DNA of 64,000 bases from Catellatospora coxensis (GTDB lineage Bacteria > Actinomycetota > Actinomycetes > Mycobacteriales > Micromonosporaceae): the NCBI RefSeq assembly GCF_016862635.1, contig NZ_BONI01000009.1, positions 1 through 64,000 on the forward strand, read 5' to 3'. The position numbers and the translations under genes are program-made. This document shows, piece after piece, positions 9,704-19,600 of the stretch (position 1 is the stretch's first letter; each line of letters opens with the position of its first letter). The notes under the pieces were generated by a model that was given only the letters and a program-made list of their open reading frames with translations, had not been told where the DNA came from and ran no database searches.

Positions 9704-9882
9704 CATCTTGATCACGATCTACCTCATCACCGCTGCCGCCTAGTGGATCCGCCAGGCCGTCGCCGTCGCCCTGCTCGCCGTCCCCGACGGCCTTATCAAG
9801 CGGCTCCTCGGCAACGGAACAACGCCGTGACTACAACTGTCACCTATCGGTGCAGCGGACCCGCCGGTTGCGCGCGCCACGT
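9704..9882 (+). other. Possible decayed small membrane-protein gene
   Basis: After the stop at 9703 one frame reads ILITIYLITAAA, a TAG stop, then WIRQAVAVALLAVPDGLIKRLLG, ending near 9830. Read through the stop, it looks like a small membrane protein, so a nonsense mutation is possible. There is no start or ribosome site. The rest of the stretch shows nothing. Confidence 0.25.
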
Positions 9883-9920
9883 TGGTGGGTTGTGGCGCTG
9901 GTCCGCACCACAACCCACCA
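9883..9920 (-). terminator. Perfect hairpin ending the Rhs operon
   Basis: Arms 9883-9895 (TGGTGGGTTGTGG) and 9908-9920 pair perfectly over 13 bases around a 12-base loop. On the minus strand it follows the stop of the small gene at 9932 by about ten bases, as expected for the operon terminator. Confidence 0.65.
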
Positions 9921-9931
9921 CCTGCGGTTGT

Positions 9932-10168
9932 CTACTGAGATTCGCCGCGGAGCGACTCCCGTGCCACTCTGAGGGCGATCCCAAGGGCGTATAACGGTCT
10001 CGGGTCTCCGTCAAAGCCGAGAGACGGCAGGTACGGCTCGAATGCGACGCGCGGCATACCGTCAGCCAGCCGGTCCACCTCGAGCTGCACTCGAATGTCC
10101 TCCGCATCTTTCCTGAAAGTTACGTAGTAGAGGTCGTCGGACACGACCTCAATTGAAAGGAGTTGCAT
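9932..10168 (-). CDS. Putative immunity protein of the Rhs toxin
   Basis: A 78-residue soluble protein if started at ATG 10168 (an upstream in-frame start at 10210 would overlap the Rhs gene). It is acidic, has no signal peptide or membrane segment, and reads MQLLSIEVVSDDLYYVTFRK then a helical C-terminal half. I do not recognise a family. Its place fits an immunity gene: it is the last gene of the operon, beginning 11 bases after the stop of a polymorphic-toxin gene, and is cytosolic where the Rhs protein is exported. The function is inferred from position only. Confidence 0.6.
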   Translation of the reverse strand: MQLLSIEVVSDDLYYVTFRKDAEDIRVQLEVDRLADGMPRVAFEPYLPSLGFDGDPRPLYALGIALRVARESLRGESQ

Positions 10169-10179
10169 TTCACTCGACC

Positions 10180-13100
10180 CTAGTTCCTGAAGACGCCTTC
10201 GACGACCCACGTCTTGATCCAGTTCGAATCTACCTTATATGTGCGGCCAGACGGAAGCGTGTCACGCACCAGGAAGTTTCCATTCCCCAACGGTTCGATC
10301 ACCACCATGTGCCTATTTCCCGGCGCGAAGAGCACCGCGCCCATTGGACCTCGATTCGCGGCTTCGAGCGCATGCTCGCCGGAGCCGAAACCACTGTGTA
10401 CCCAATCGCCGCCGTCTTCGAGCTTGTTGAGCTCGTCCGCCAGTCTCTTCGGATTCCCCCAGTTCCCGATATTCTCCAGCAGCTCCGCTTCACTCAGCGC
10501 GCCGTTCGACAACATTTGCCCGCACGCAGAGATGCATGAGCCAGGCGTGGTCTGAGTGGGTGCACCACCCGGAGTGACGCCCTTATCCGGCAACCAGGGG
10601 CCAGAGGTCCCCGATGGGTTACCCCCGACTTTTGGCTCCGGCACCTCTTTGAGGGTTCGCGCGATAGTCTTGATGGCGCGTGCCGCCGCTTTGACTGCGA
10701 TACCTACGATACCGCTTACGATTGCACTACCGACGATCCATGCACAGGCCGAAAGGTCGCCTTGGATGCAGTACAGGTAGTCGTTAGCGCCGAGCATGTC
10801 GCCGGCGAGGTCGCCACCCGCGTGGATGTCGCCGCTGTAGCCGCAGAGGCCTCTTTGCGGGCCGAGGTTGTATCTCCACTGGTTCGCGTCACCGCAGCCT
10901 GCCATATTGACCGCGAAATCGCCTGTGCTGAGCTTGTTGTCACCATTCGCATCGGGATTGCTACAGCCGAAGATGCATTTGATCTTCTTCTTGAGGCTCT
11001 CTGCTATGCCGTCCCCAAACCCGAAGGACCACAGGCCGCTCGGGTCGCTGGAGGTAACAGGGCTGTTGTTTCCGTAGGCGTACCCCTGTAGCTGTTGCGG
11101 CGCCTTGGGATCTATCACTGGGTCGATGCTGATGAACTGGCCTGTTGCAGGGTCATACTCTCGGGCACCCAGGTGGATGAGGCTGGTGGTCGGATCCTGT
11201 GCTCCCCCTACGAAGCCCTTCTGGTCTGGCCATGACGTAGGGGGCGTGCCTTCGCGGGATGTTCCGTAGGGAGTTGTGCGACGCCACTGAATGCTTCCTG
11301 TGAGAGCGTTGATGGAGCAGGTCGCGGTCTGGTGGTGGTCGGACGCCTGGAAGTAGACACCACTGCTGTTACGCACTGCGACGGTCTTGTCAGCGAAGAT
11401 GTAAGACCGCGTGGCGGCGACCGTCGAACCGGTGAGCGCCAGCTCCATGCCCGGAAGGTAGAGGGTTACCTTTCCTCCCGGCTCCTTCCGCACGATTCGG
11501 CTGCCATCGGCGTCATAGACGTAGTTGGTGGCGGCACCGCCCTGCGGCATGCTCGACTTCATGTGGCCCTCGGCATCCCAGGTCAGTGCCTGGTGGTTCG
11601 TGGACCCAGTCGGCGAGCACGTGTTCGAGCTGGTACCTGCGGGCCTGCAGATCGTGTTGCCTGTGTCGTCGTACGCGTACGCGAATACCTTGTCGCCGCC
11701 GGGTCCGCTCTCGGTGACGGTCCTGAGCGTGTGCGGTTGGTCTGCGCTGGGGCCCTGTGCCGGGTAGCCGTAGACGCGCTCGGTCGCCGGTCCACCGGTA
11801 ATCGAGTGGATCGTCTCCGTTTCGCGATTGCCGACCTTGTCGAACGTCCAGCTCTGGTGATACGGAGCAGGGCCGCCGACTCCGGTCTCGGTCACACCGT
11901 CGTCGCATGTTTTGGTGATGCTGTTGTTGGCCCACGCTTCGACCAGACGTCTCAGATAGTCGTAGCTGAAGCACTGGACGTCACGTGTTCCGCCCACCGG
12001 TGTGTCCGCGATGGACTTGATATTGCCTGCTTTGTCGTAGCTGTAGTAGGCGTCGAGGTCGCTGACCGGCTGTCCTTGGCGCGACACGGTGGACCTGCTC
12101 AGTCGGCCGGTGCCACGCTCATACCACCAGTTGAGGGCCGCCCACTTGCCGCTGCCGCCTGTGGAAAGGTTTGCTTTGAGAAGCTCGCCGAGCTTGCCGT
12201 AGTCCGTTGACGTTACGTAGCTCGTGCTGCCGGTCAGCGAGATCGGCCGCCGCAGCGAGTCATAACTGGTGACGACCGATTCGGCTGGAAGGCCACCCGC
12301 TGCGGGCATGCCGGCACCGCGAACTGTTCCGTCCGTGTTGTACTCGGTGGTGAAGTCGTAGGTTCGGCCGAGGATCGGTCCGACGTCTCCGCTGGGAATG
12401 CTGTAGCGGGTTGTCAGCGGGCGGTTGAGCTTGTCCAGGCTCGGGTAGCTTATAAAGTAGGTTCCGTTGTTCGTGTAACGCGCGGAGTAGTACAGGAACC
12501 CCTTGGCGATGGTGTCGTATTTCCAGGCGGACAGCTTCGTCCCGGTGTCAACCGCACCCTGCCATGTCTCGATCTTTCGACCGAGCTCGTCGTACTTGTG
12601 AGAGATGACGCCACCCTGTTCGCTGGTAGCAGTCTTCACGTTTCCGGCGGTGTCGTATGAGTATTCTGTCTGCCCGCTGTCCGGGTCGCGGACAAGCACT
12701 TTTTGCCCACGCTGGTTGTAGTCGTAGTCCCAGGTGTTGCCCAGCGGGTCGGTGATGGTGTTGAGCAGCCCGCCTGGGGTGTAGGTGTATCGGGTGACGT
12801 CTGCAGCGCCGCTCGGAGCTGCGCCGAGGTACTGGTGCAGTTCTGTGGCGTTGCCGCGCGCGTCGGTGACGCTGGTGACTGGAACACCGCCGTCGGGGGG
12901 ATCGATGTGTAGGCGATCTCCGGCGTAGGCGGTGGTCGTCACACTCGACACGACTCCAGCTACAGCGAACGCCTCAACGATGGTGCGGCCCGCATCGTCG
13001 TAGGTGTAGATGGTCTGCCCGTTGACGGCGCTCTCGGGCACAGTCAGTGGAGTCTGGCCGCCGACGCCCAGCACGTGGTAGGGCGCATTGTTCTTGGCAA

Positions 13101-16100
13101 CATTCCCGGTACCGAGGTAGAAGGTGTCCGCGACGATCCATCCACCATCTGGGCCGGGCACCTGGGTCTGTCGCGAGCGCAGCATCCCGTCGAAGAGCTC
13201 GTGGCTAGTCCGGTACGTGCCATCGTTGTTCAACCGTTCGGTCGTCACGACCATGGCGTTGTTGGTTCGTACGTCGTACCTGAACTTTTGGCTGGCTGCG
13301 ACACCCTGGCTCTTGTCGCGGTCCGGCATCCACACCGCGGTGATCCGGCCCAGAGCATCGACAGTGATGTCCGTGCGCCTGCCGTTCGAATCGGTTATCA
13401 CCGTCGGAGCGCTGTAGGCCGGGTCGTAGGTGGTGGTGGTGCTGTGGCCGAGTGTGTTCGTCACCATTTTGGTGACCGTGAGACCGTTCATCTCGGTGTA
13501 TTGGGTGGTGGTTGTGTAGCCGCGAGCGTCCTTGACAGCGGTCGACCGCCCGAATACATCGACTGCCGTCGCCTCGGTCGTGGGTATATGGAGGATGGTC
13601 GTACCGTCGAAACGATCGAGCGACTCAGCGCGCGTGACAGTGCCTTTAAGTGGTGGCTCATTCCAGGCTCGCAGGTCATAGCTGGTGCGCTGGTCTGCCA
13701 GCAGTTCGGTTCCATAGTCCGGCGTGGTGTCCGAGCAGCTCACGGACACCGATTGTGTGCGGGATACGTAGCTGTACATGTACGTATCCGGGTTGTCGAC
13801 GTAGTACGTTCGCGTGCAGATGTCGTCTGCAAGCTTGTCCGCGCCCGGTTCACCAAGATCGTCTACTGACTCAAGGCGACCCCAGGTCGTGTCGTACTTG
13901 CTAATCTTCTTGGTCTCTCGCCAAACGGGTTGACCTTGGGCGTTGTCCGGCAGCGCGGTATAACTTCGCACAACGTCGCTGCGCACCATCACGGCCGCGC
14001 TGGAACCCCAGTTCTCGCTCTGTGTTCGCGTGACATGTCGCCACGGCTCGTTGATGGTCTTAGTGACAATGTCACTACCGTTGTAGAGCACGGTCTCGAG
14101 TTCATGGCCGACTAGTTCGTTGTAGTCGGTATACGTTTTACCTGTCGAATCGCCGACCGTCACGACAGGCGTAGTTCCATCGGCTTTCTTTCCGCCGCTG
14201 AGGCCTCTTAAAAAGTAGTGCTCCGTCCGGCCGGCCATGACCTGGCCGTCGCCTTTACGGACGATCACGTGTGAGTACCCGCGCCAATCAGACCACGTGA
14301 GATCCTCCGCTTTTGTGAAACCATCAGGTTCTGCCTTGCGCCATGCCGCGTCGCCCACATACTCGTAGGCGGTCACCATATCGGGGTTACCGCCGACAAG
14401 GTCGTCCTCGATGACGTTTTCGACTACATACTTGTTGAACCAGTCGGTGACGCGGTCGTCCTCGCCCCCTCCGAAGGGATTCCACTTCACGGGATAGCAC
14501 CGCTTGGTGGACTGCCCCTCCGCTGGGGGCTGATCCGCTTCGCAGTCGCTCGCCTTGTAGTTGATCGTGATCTGGGAGCCGGAGTCTGTGGTTATTCCCG
14601 CGAGTCGATATCTGATCAACGCACCGATGGCGTCATCGAGACTGTCGACCCGATTCGGGAGCTGGATGCCCTCGAACTCCACGGCCGGCATCGTCTCAGT
14701 GCCACCGCGATGCCCAGCGTGGATGAGCTTCTTCAGCCAAAGGGTGCGCGAGTTGTCATCATTGGTCTTGAACTCGTGTTCCAACTTCCAGGACTCGACA
14801 AGCGTCCAGTCGGAGGCTTCACGAATCTCGGTTTCGATCTTGGTCAGGCGCTTGCGTGTGAAATAGGTCGGTGACGTTTGGGTGTACTCGCAGTGGGTGT
14901 TCTGTAGGCATAGCCGGTCCTCAGGCACGTCGGGCCATGAGGCTGCGGTGTCCTCGTTCAGGTCCTGCGGATCGCAGTCAAGAGCACCACCGGGGATGCA
15001 TCGTTCAGTTGTTGTGAAAACCACTCGCGCGGGCGCGTTCGTCGTGTAGACCTCGTTCTGACGCTGCCCATAATCGATACGGGCGAGCCAGCCGCCGCGG
15101 TGGTAGGCCGCGCCGTCGACATCGGTACGCGCTCCTCGCGCGTAGTAGTTTGTCTCACGTTCGTAGAAGTACGACATGACGTTGCCGCGTGGGTCGATTA
15201 CGTGATCAAGGTTCCAGCGCCAGGCCTGGTCACAAAACGAATCCGCGAATCCAGCGGTCTTGTTGCAAGGTTCGTTCGCGTCATCGCCGAACACCGGCAC
15301 CGTCCAGACCGAGTTCGTCTCCTCCTTGTTCTGACTCCAGCCAGGCAGGCGGTTCTGCCCGAAGAAATACTGCGTGCCGTCCGTCGTGGTGATCTTCCAG
15401 TACTCGCCGTTGTCGTCGCCGTTAGTCGTCCCATCGAGGCGCTCGACCTTGGATCCGTCATCGTTGCTAAGCTTCCACAACCGGTCGCTTACCTTGACGA
15501 GCGTTCCCGATCGCTCGCCGAGCACGAGCATGCCGTTGTGGAACGCCCAGCACTGGTCTCCTGAGGTTTCATGGCCGTCATCGGCGCAAGGCTTATACCG
15601 GCGCTCGATGTAGCCTGGCTCGTAGGAGAATCCTTCGCCGATCCAGGAGCCCTGGTTGTTGCTAGCTGCCGTACGGCCGTCTACGGACTGCGAGGAGTAG
15701 CCCAGAGTGATCTGGGGACCGAAACCGCTTGGCGTCTGCGGGACTCTGATGGGATACGACCAGGAGAAGCCCCCTGTGGATTTAGCTGTCGACCAAGAGG
15801 ACGATGGCGACAGCTTGGTCGCGGAATAGTCGCCCTGCGAGGAGGCGTCGCCCGCGGTAAGCGCGAACAGAGCCGGTGCCGAGCCGGCGGAGGGCACCTC
15901 GATCTCTGCTGAAACGGCCTGTGCTTGCGCATCGTTGGTGGATGCAAGCCACTTTCCTGTGCGGCACTCAGGCTTGCTAGGGTCGGTCTGCGCGCAGGTC
16001 GGCAGTTGCACGAGCCTGAGGCGCGCGCCCCAGTCTCCGCCTACAGCGTGCGCGAATGGAGCATAGTCCAGCGTGAGCCGCAGACGCCCGGTGGTGTTGC

Positions 16101-16572
16101 GCTCATCCGCGCGGCTGACGGTTACCAACGGGCCGTCAAGTCCTGCGCGTTGTGCCCGGTCACGTTCGACAACCGAGACTCGGACGCGCTGTGGAGTGGT
16201 ATCGGCCGACTTGTTGCCAACTCCCTGAACCGGCTTTGGCGGTTCTGCTTTGACGGTCATCCCGCCAATCGACTGGGGCATCGGCCTGCCCGAGACGATG
16301 CCGAATTCCACGCTGCCGCCAGCAGGCCACTTGACCCGATCGGCGCGCACCATCGAATTCGCTGCCGATCGGTCCGTGCGAGGCACTTCGCGCGGCAGCA
16401 TCTGACCGCGTACGGCGGGTCGTTGGGCCTGCGGGGCCGGACCGCTACCGCCAGGCGCCGCCTGTGCCGGGACCTGTGCCAGCCCCATTATCATGGATGC
16501 TGCCAGCGGCAGGGCCAGCAAACGAACCGTGCGACGATTGATTATCGACCTTGTGCCGCGTTGCGAACTCAT
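10180..16572 (-). CDS. Rhs/YD-repeat polymorphic toxin with C39/papain-like tail
   Basis: A 2130-residue secreted protein. A signal peptide ends near residue 40 (VPAQAAPGG). Residues 265-500 hold the block FSWSYPIRVPQTPSGFGP typical of actinobacterial Rhs wall proteins. YD repeats run from about 1025 to 1757, and the Rhs core motif GAREYDPATGQFISIDP near 1800 is followed by DPSGLW. A hydrophobic stretch near 1945-1970 comes before the variable tail. The last 120 residues resemble a peptidase C39/papain-like fold: SCISAC with catalytic candidate Cys2013 and a second Cys2017 as in C39, RHMVV with His2088, VRDTLPSG with Asp2104, and a Gln five residues before Cys2013. Such tails act as toxins or as release proteases. 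The gene has AT-richer third positions than its neighbours, which suggests transfer. Confidence 0.85.
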   Translation of the reverse strand: MSSQRGTRSIINRRTVRLLALPLAASMIMGLAQVPAQAAPGGSGPAPQAQRPAVRGQMLPREVPRTDRSAANSMVRADRVKWPAGGSVEFGIVSGRPMPQSIGGMTVKAEPPKPVQGVGNKSADTTPQRVRVSVVERDRAQRAGLDGPLVTVSRADERNTTGRLRLTLDYAPFAHAVGGDWGARLRLVQLPTCAQTDPSKPECRTGKWLASTNDAQAQAVSAEIEVPSAGSAPALFALTAGDASSQGDYSATKLSPSSSWSTAKSTGGFSWSYPIRVPQTPSGFGPQITLGYSSQSVDGRTAASNNQGSWIGEGFSYEPGYIERRYKPCADDGHETSGDQCWAFHNGMLVLGERSGTLVKVSDRLWKLSNDDGSKVERLDGTTNGDDNGEYWKITTTDGTQYFFGQNRLPGWSQNKEETNSVWTVPVFGDDANEPCNKTAGFADSFCDQAWRWNLDHVIDPRGNVMSYFYERETNYYARGARTDVDGAAYHRGGWLARIDYGQRQNEVYTTNAPARVVFTTTERCIPGGALDCDPQDLNEDTAASWPDVPEDRLCLQNTHCEYTQTSPTYFTRKRLTKIETEIREASDWTLVESWKLEHEFKTNDDNSRTLWLKKLIHAGHRGGTETMPAVEFEGIQLPNRVDSLDDAIGALIRYRLAGITTDSGSQITINYKASDCEADQPPAEGQSTKRCYPVKWNPFGGGEDDRVTDWFNKYVVENVIEDDLVGGNPDMVTAYEYVGDAAWRKAEPDGFTKAEDLTWSDWRGYSHVIVRKGDGQVMAGRTEHYFLRGLSGGKKADGTTPVVTVGDSTGKTYTDYNELVGHELETVLYNGSDIVTKTINEPWRHVTRTQSENWGSSAAVMVRSDVVRSYTALPDNAQGQPVWRETKKISKYDTTWGRLESVDDLGEPGADKLADDICTRTYYVDNPDTYMYSYVSRTQSVSVSCSDTTPDYGTELLADQRTSYDLRAWNEPPLKGTVTRAESLDRFDGTTILHIPTTEATAVDVFGRSTAVKDARGYTTTTQYTEMNGLTVTKMVTNTLGHSTTTTYDPAYSAPTVITDSNGRRTDITVDALGRITAVWMPDRDKSQGVAASQKFRYDVRTNNAMVVTTERLNNDGTYRTSHELFDGMLRSRQTQVPGPDGGWIVADTFYLGTGNVAKNNAPYHVLGVGGQTPLTVPESAVNGQTIYTYDDAGRTIVEAFAVAGVVSSVTTTAYAGDRLHIDPPDGGVPVTSVTDARGNATELHQYLGAAPSGAADVTRYTYTPGGLLNTITDPLGNTWDYDYNQRGQKVLVRDPDSGQTEYSYDTAGNVKTATSEQGGVISHKYDELGRKIETWQGAVDTGTKLSAWKYDTIAKGFLYYSARYTNNGTYFISYPSLDKLNRPLTTRYSIPSGDVGPILGRTYDFTTEYNTDGTVRGAGMPAAGGLPAESVVTSYDSLRRPISLTGSTSYVTSTDYGKLGELLKANLSTGGSGKWAALNWWYERGTGRLSRSTVSRQGQPVSDLDAYYSYDKAGNIKSIADTPVGGTRDVQCFSYDYLRRLVEAWANNSITKTCDDGVTETGVGGPAPYHQSWTFDKVGNRETETIHSITGGPATERVYGYPAQGPSADQPHTLRTVTESGPGGDKVFAYAYDDTGNTICRPAGTSSNTCSPTGSTNHQALTWDAEGHMKSSMPQGGAATNYVYDADGSRIVRKEPGGKVTLYLPGMELALTGSTVAATRSYIFADKTVAVRNSSGVYFQASDHHQTATCSINALTGSIQWRRTTPYGTSREGTPPTSWPDQKGFVGGAQDPTTSLIHLGAREYDPATGQFISIDPVIDPKAPQQLQGYAYGNNSPVTSSDPSGLWSFGFGDGIAESLKKKIKCIFGCSNPDANGDNKLSTGDFAVNMAGCGDANQWRYNLGPQRGLCGYSGDIHAGGDLAGDMLGANDYLYCIQGDLSACAWIVGSAIVSGIVGIAVKAAARAIKTIARTLKEVPEPKVGGNPSGTSGPWLPDKGVTPGGAPTQTTPGSCISACGQMLSNGALSEAELLENIGNWGNPKRLADELNKLEDGGDWVHSGFGSGEHALEAANRGPMGAVLFAPGNRHMVVIEPLGNGNFLVRDTLPSGRTYKVDSNWIKTWVVEGVFRN

Positions 16573-16669
16573 CTAATACACCACCTGGAATGTCAAGCGA
16601 GCCGTATATACACCGTCGGATTTGCTGCGGCGGCGGCCGCGACTCGCGTGACCGCCGGCGCATTTCGTG

Positions 16670-19600
16670 TCACAGATCAGGCAGGGCGGTCGTGCTGGAG
16701 AGTTGCGCGACGGTGGTCTCATCGATGACGCCCGTGTAGATCCGCACCTCGTCGATGTCGCCGGAGAAGAAGCGGTTGTACAGTCCAGCGCCGGCTCCGG
16801 TGAGTGCACGTCCGATCTGGATTCCGCCGTCCGACCCGTTCCAGGCGGTCGTGAGCGTCGCGATGGCGGACAGTGCCAGTTCGCCCCGCACGTAGAGTTT
16901 GACTTCGCCGGTGAGTCCGTTGTACGTGACAGCAAGATGTTCGCCCTTTGCCAGTGATGGATCAGGAGCGTGGGTGTTGTCGGTGACGATCGTCTGAGCT
17001 GAACCGACCTGGTCTACGTCGTTGAGCACGAGCTGCCACCTGTTGCCTTGCGGCGTGGCCAGGCATCTCACCTCGAACCTGCTGACGTTGGTCCCCGGTT
17101 GCGACATCACCACTTGCTCGTTCGCACATTGGGCCGCCAGCCTGACGCGTGCCGAAATCGAGAAGCTGGTGGTCTGTCCGACCAACTTCGAAGCCGTAAA
17201 GGCATAGTCGGAACTGCCGTTGAAATTCAGGTGTCCTTCACCGACGAGTGCCTCGGTTGGCAGCTCTTCCGGGTCCTCCGGGATAACCGCCAGTACCTGA
17301 TCGGCTCCCTCCACCGTCAGGTCGTCGACCGTGGAGTCGATCGGGCCCTCTCCGTCAGGATCGAACGCCGCGCTGCGCAAGGTCTGCGACGTTCCGTCCA
17401 GCAGACTCGACGAGTCCATCGGCCAGTACGCCCTACGCTTGATCGAGATCGCGGCAAGCTTGGTGATCTCAGCGGGCTGCACGAGCCGGTCATAGACTTC
17501 AACATCGGCGATGCGGCCGTTCCAATGGCCGGTGTAGCCTGTCTTCGCGGTGTGGCGGCCGATCTGGATGTTGCCATGCGATGCCCACGATGATCTGGCG
17601 GCACCCACAGTGGTCGCGGCACCGCCCACGTAAAGGGTGATCGCGTCCTTGAACGGGTCGAAGGTGGCTGCCAGGTGCACCCAATCCGTGGAAACCGCCA
17701 CGTTGCTGTGGACCTGCCATTCGCCCAGGGAGTCGACGTCGGTGACAGGGATACGGAACGTCCACCTGCCGACGCCGGCTTCATACTCGTAGCCGAGGAC
17801 GAAGCCGGGCTCGCCGGTTCCATCCTGCGACACAGCTGTCTGGCTGCGCGTCAAGTCGTCGAGCTTGACCCAGGCGCTGACTGAGAACGGACCTCCCGTG
17901 TCAAGAAGGCCGGTGCTCGATGTCGCCAGGTAACCTTCCGCGGATCCGTCGAGCTGCGCGGCTGGGTCGGCGGGACCACCGGCACCGCCGGCACGGAAGC
18001 TCACACCGGAACCTGCCGCGGCGGGGTTGCCCGGCACGGCGGCGTCAGCGGCGACAGTCGACCCGACCTCATCGTCCAGCGCCCATTCTCCGACCGGTTG
18101 ACGACCCGCCGAGACCTTGAACGAGCACGACGAGATCGTCCCTGGGCCGGACGCGTCCACTGCCCTGACGTTGAGGGTATGCGGTCCTTCACTTGCCGGA
18201 GCCCAGTGCACCGAGGCCGACCCGCCGACCGCTGACGCGGGCACTGAAGGGCTGCCAGCAGACAAGGTCGAGTCGAACGCGTACTGGTACGAAAGTACGT
18301 CTGGATCCGCTGCGGTGAACGTGAACGTGCCGTAACGGCCCACGCCGTCGTGGATGGCGGCAGCCTGCACACACGCCGCGGCCGGCATGCCAGTGCCGTT
18401 GTCGACGCTGTCACCTGGCAGGTACTCGGGTGAGTCGATGTCTGGACCGGCAGGTCGACTCTTGTCGAGCACGAACTCACAGGTCGGGCTGGCCGGGCTG
18501 GGTGATGTGCCGTCGCTGGCGATCACTTTCCAGGTCACGACGGTGTTTTCCGGCAGATCCGGCACCCCAGTGCCCGAGGCGTTCAGGTTGTACTCGAACT
18601 CGGGGCTGGTACTCGACAGTGTCGTCCATGTTTTGGTCTGCTTGTTCTGACCGGCTGGGGTCCACTCGACGGTGAAGGTGGCGGTGAGCGGTTCGGCGTC
18701 ACCTGTGTCGGGGTCAGACAGGTACGCGATCAGCACAGGTACGGTGGGCACAATCGGCCTTGCTGATCCGGTGGCGCAGCTTCCCCCAGGGTTGGAGCTG
18801 AGATTGTCCGGCGCACGCGGAGGGCGGTTGTAGTTCACCGAGAGCACTGCGTTATGGCAGAACCGCTTCGAGGACAGCTCGTCGCTCTCGTTGTCGGCCT
18901 TGATGCCGAATGTCAACGTGGAGTAGTTGTCCGTGGCCGCAGTCCGCACTGCCTGCGTTGCGTTGAACACAACGTTGGGGTTTCCTGTGCACGAAGCAGT
19001 GGTGCTTGTGTCCAATGTCTGCTGCTTGTTCGTCGACGACCACGCAGGCTGGTTACTCCAGTTCGTCGCCGACGAAAAGCCACTGGTGCGGTACAGAGAG
19101 AAGTTTCGCTTGGTTCCGCTGACGACGATCGACGCCATCGAGACTTTGAACTCGGCGCTCAGGATCGAAATCGAGTCATCGGCGTACGGCGAATCCATGG
19201 TGAACAGCAGGCGCTTGACCTGCGATGAGTTGCAGGTCGACGAGTACCCACGCGGGCACAAGCCGATCCGCTGGTCCGTGTCGCCATCCCAGTTGTAGTA
19301 CTCCTCGTTGGGGTAGCCGGAGTCGACCATCGCCCACTTGGTGTTCTTGTGAGTAGCGACGTGCGGGTCGATGTAGATCGGGAATCGGGCAGACGGGTCC
19401 GTCAGCAGCCGCTGGTCGGGCGAGAGCCGCAGTTCGCCGCCTGCCACGATGACCCCCAGCCCCGAACGTCGGGACGACTCGGGCGCTGTCCGAGAGGCGT
19501 CAAACGATTCACCCCGCGCCGCTGCTTCTGCCGGTGAACCCGAGTCCCACATCTTCGGGGCCGGCGCCTCGAAGATGGTTCCGCCTCCGCCGGCATCCAG

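Noticed and set aside
11300-13500. YD-repeat region of the Rhs gene as a tandem DNA repeat
   Set aside because: The repetition is at protein level and too diverged in DNA to be a repeat element.
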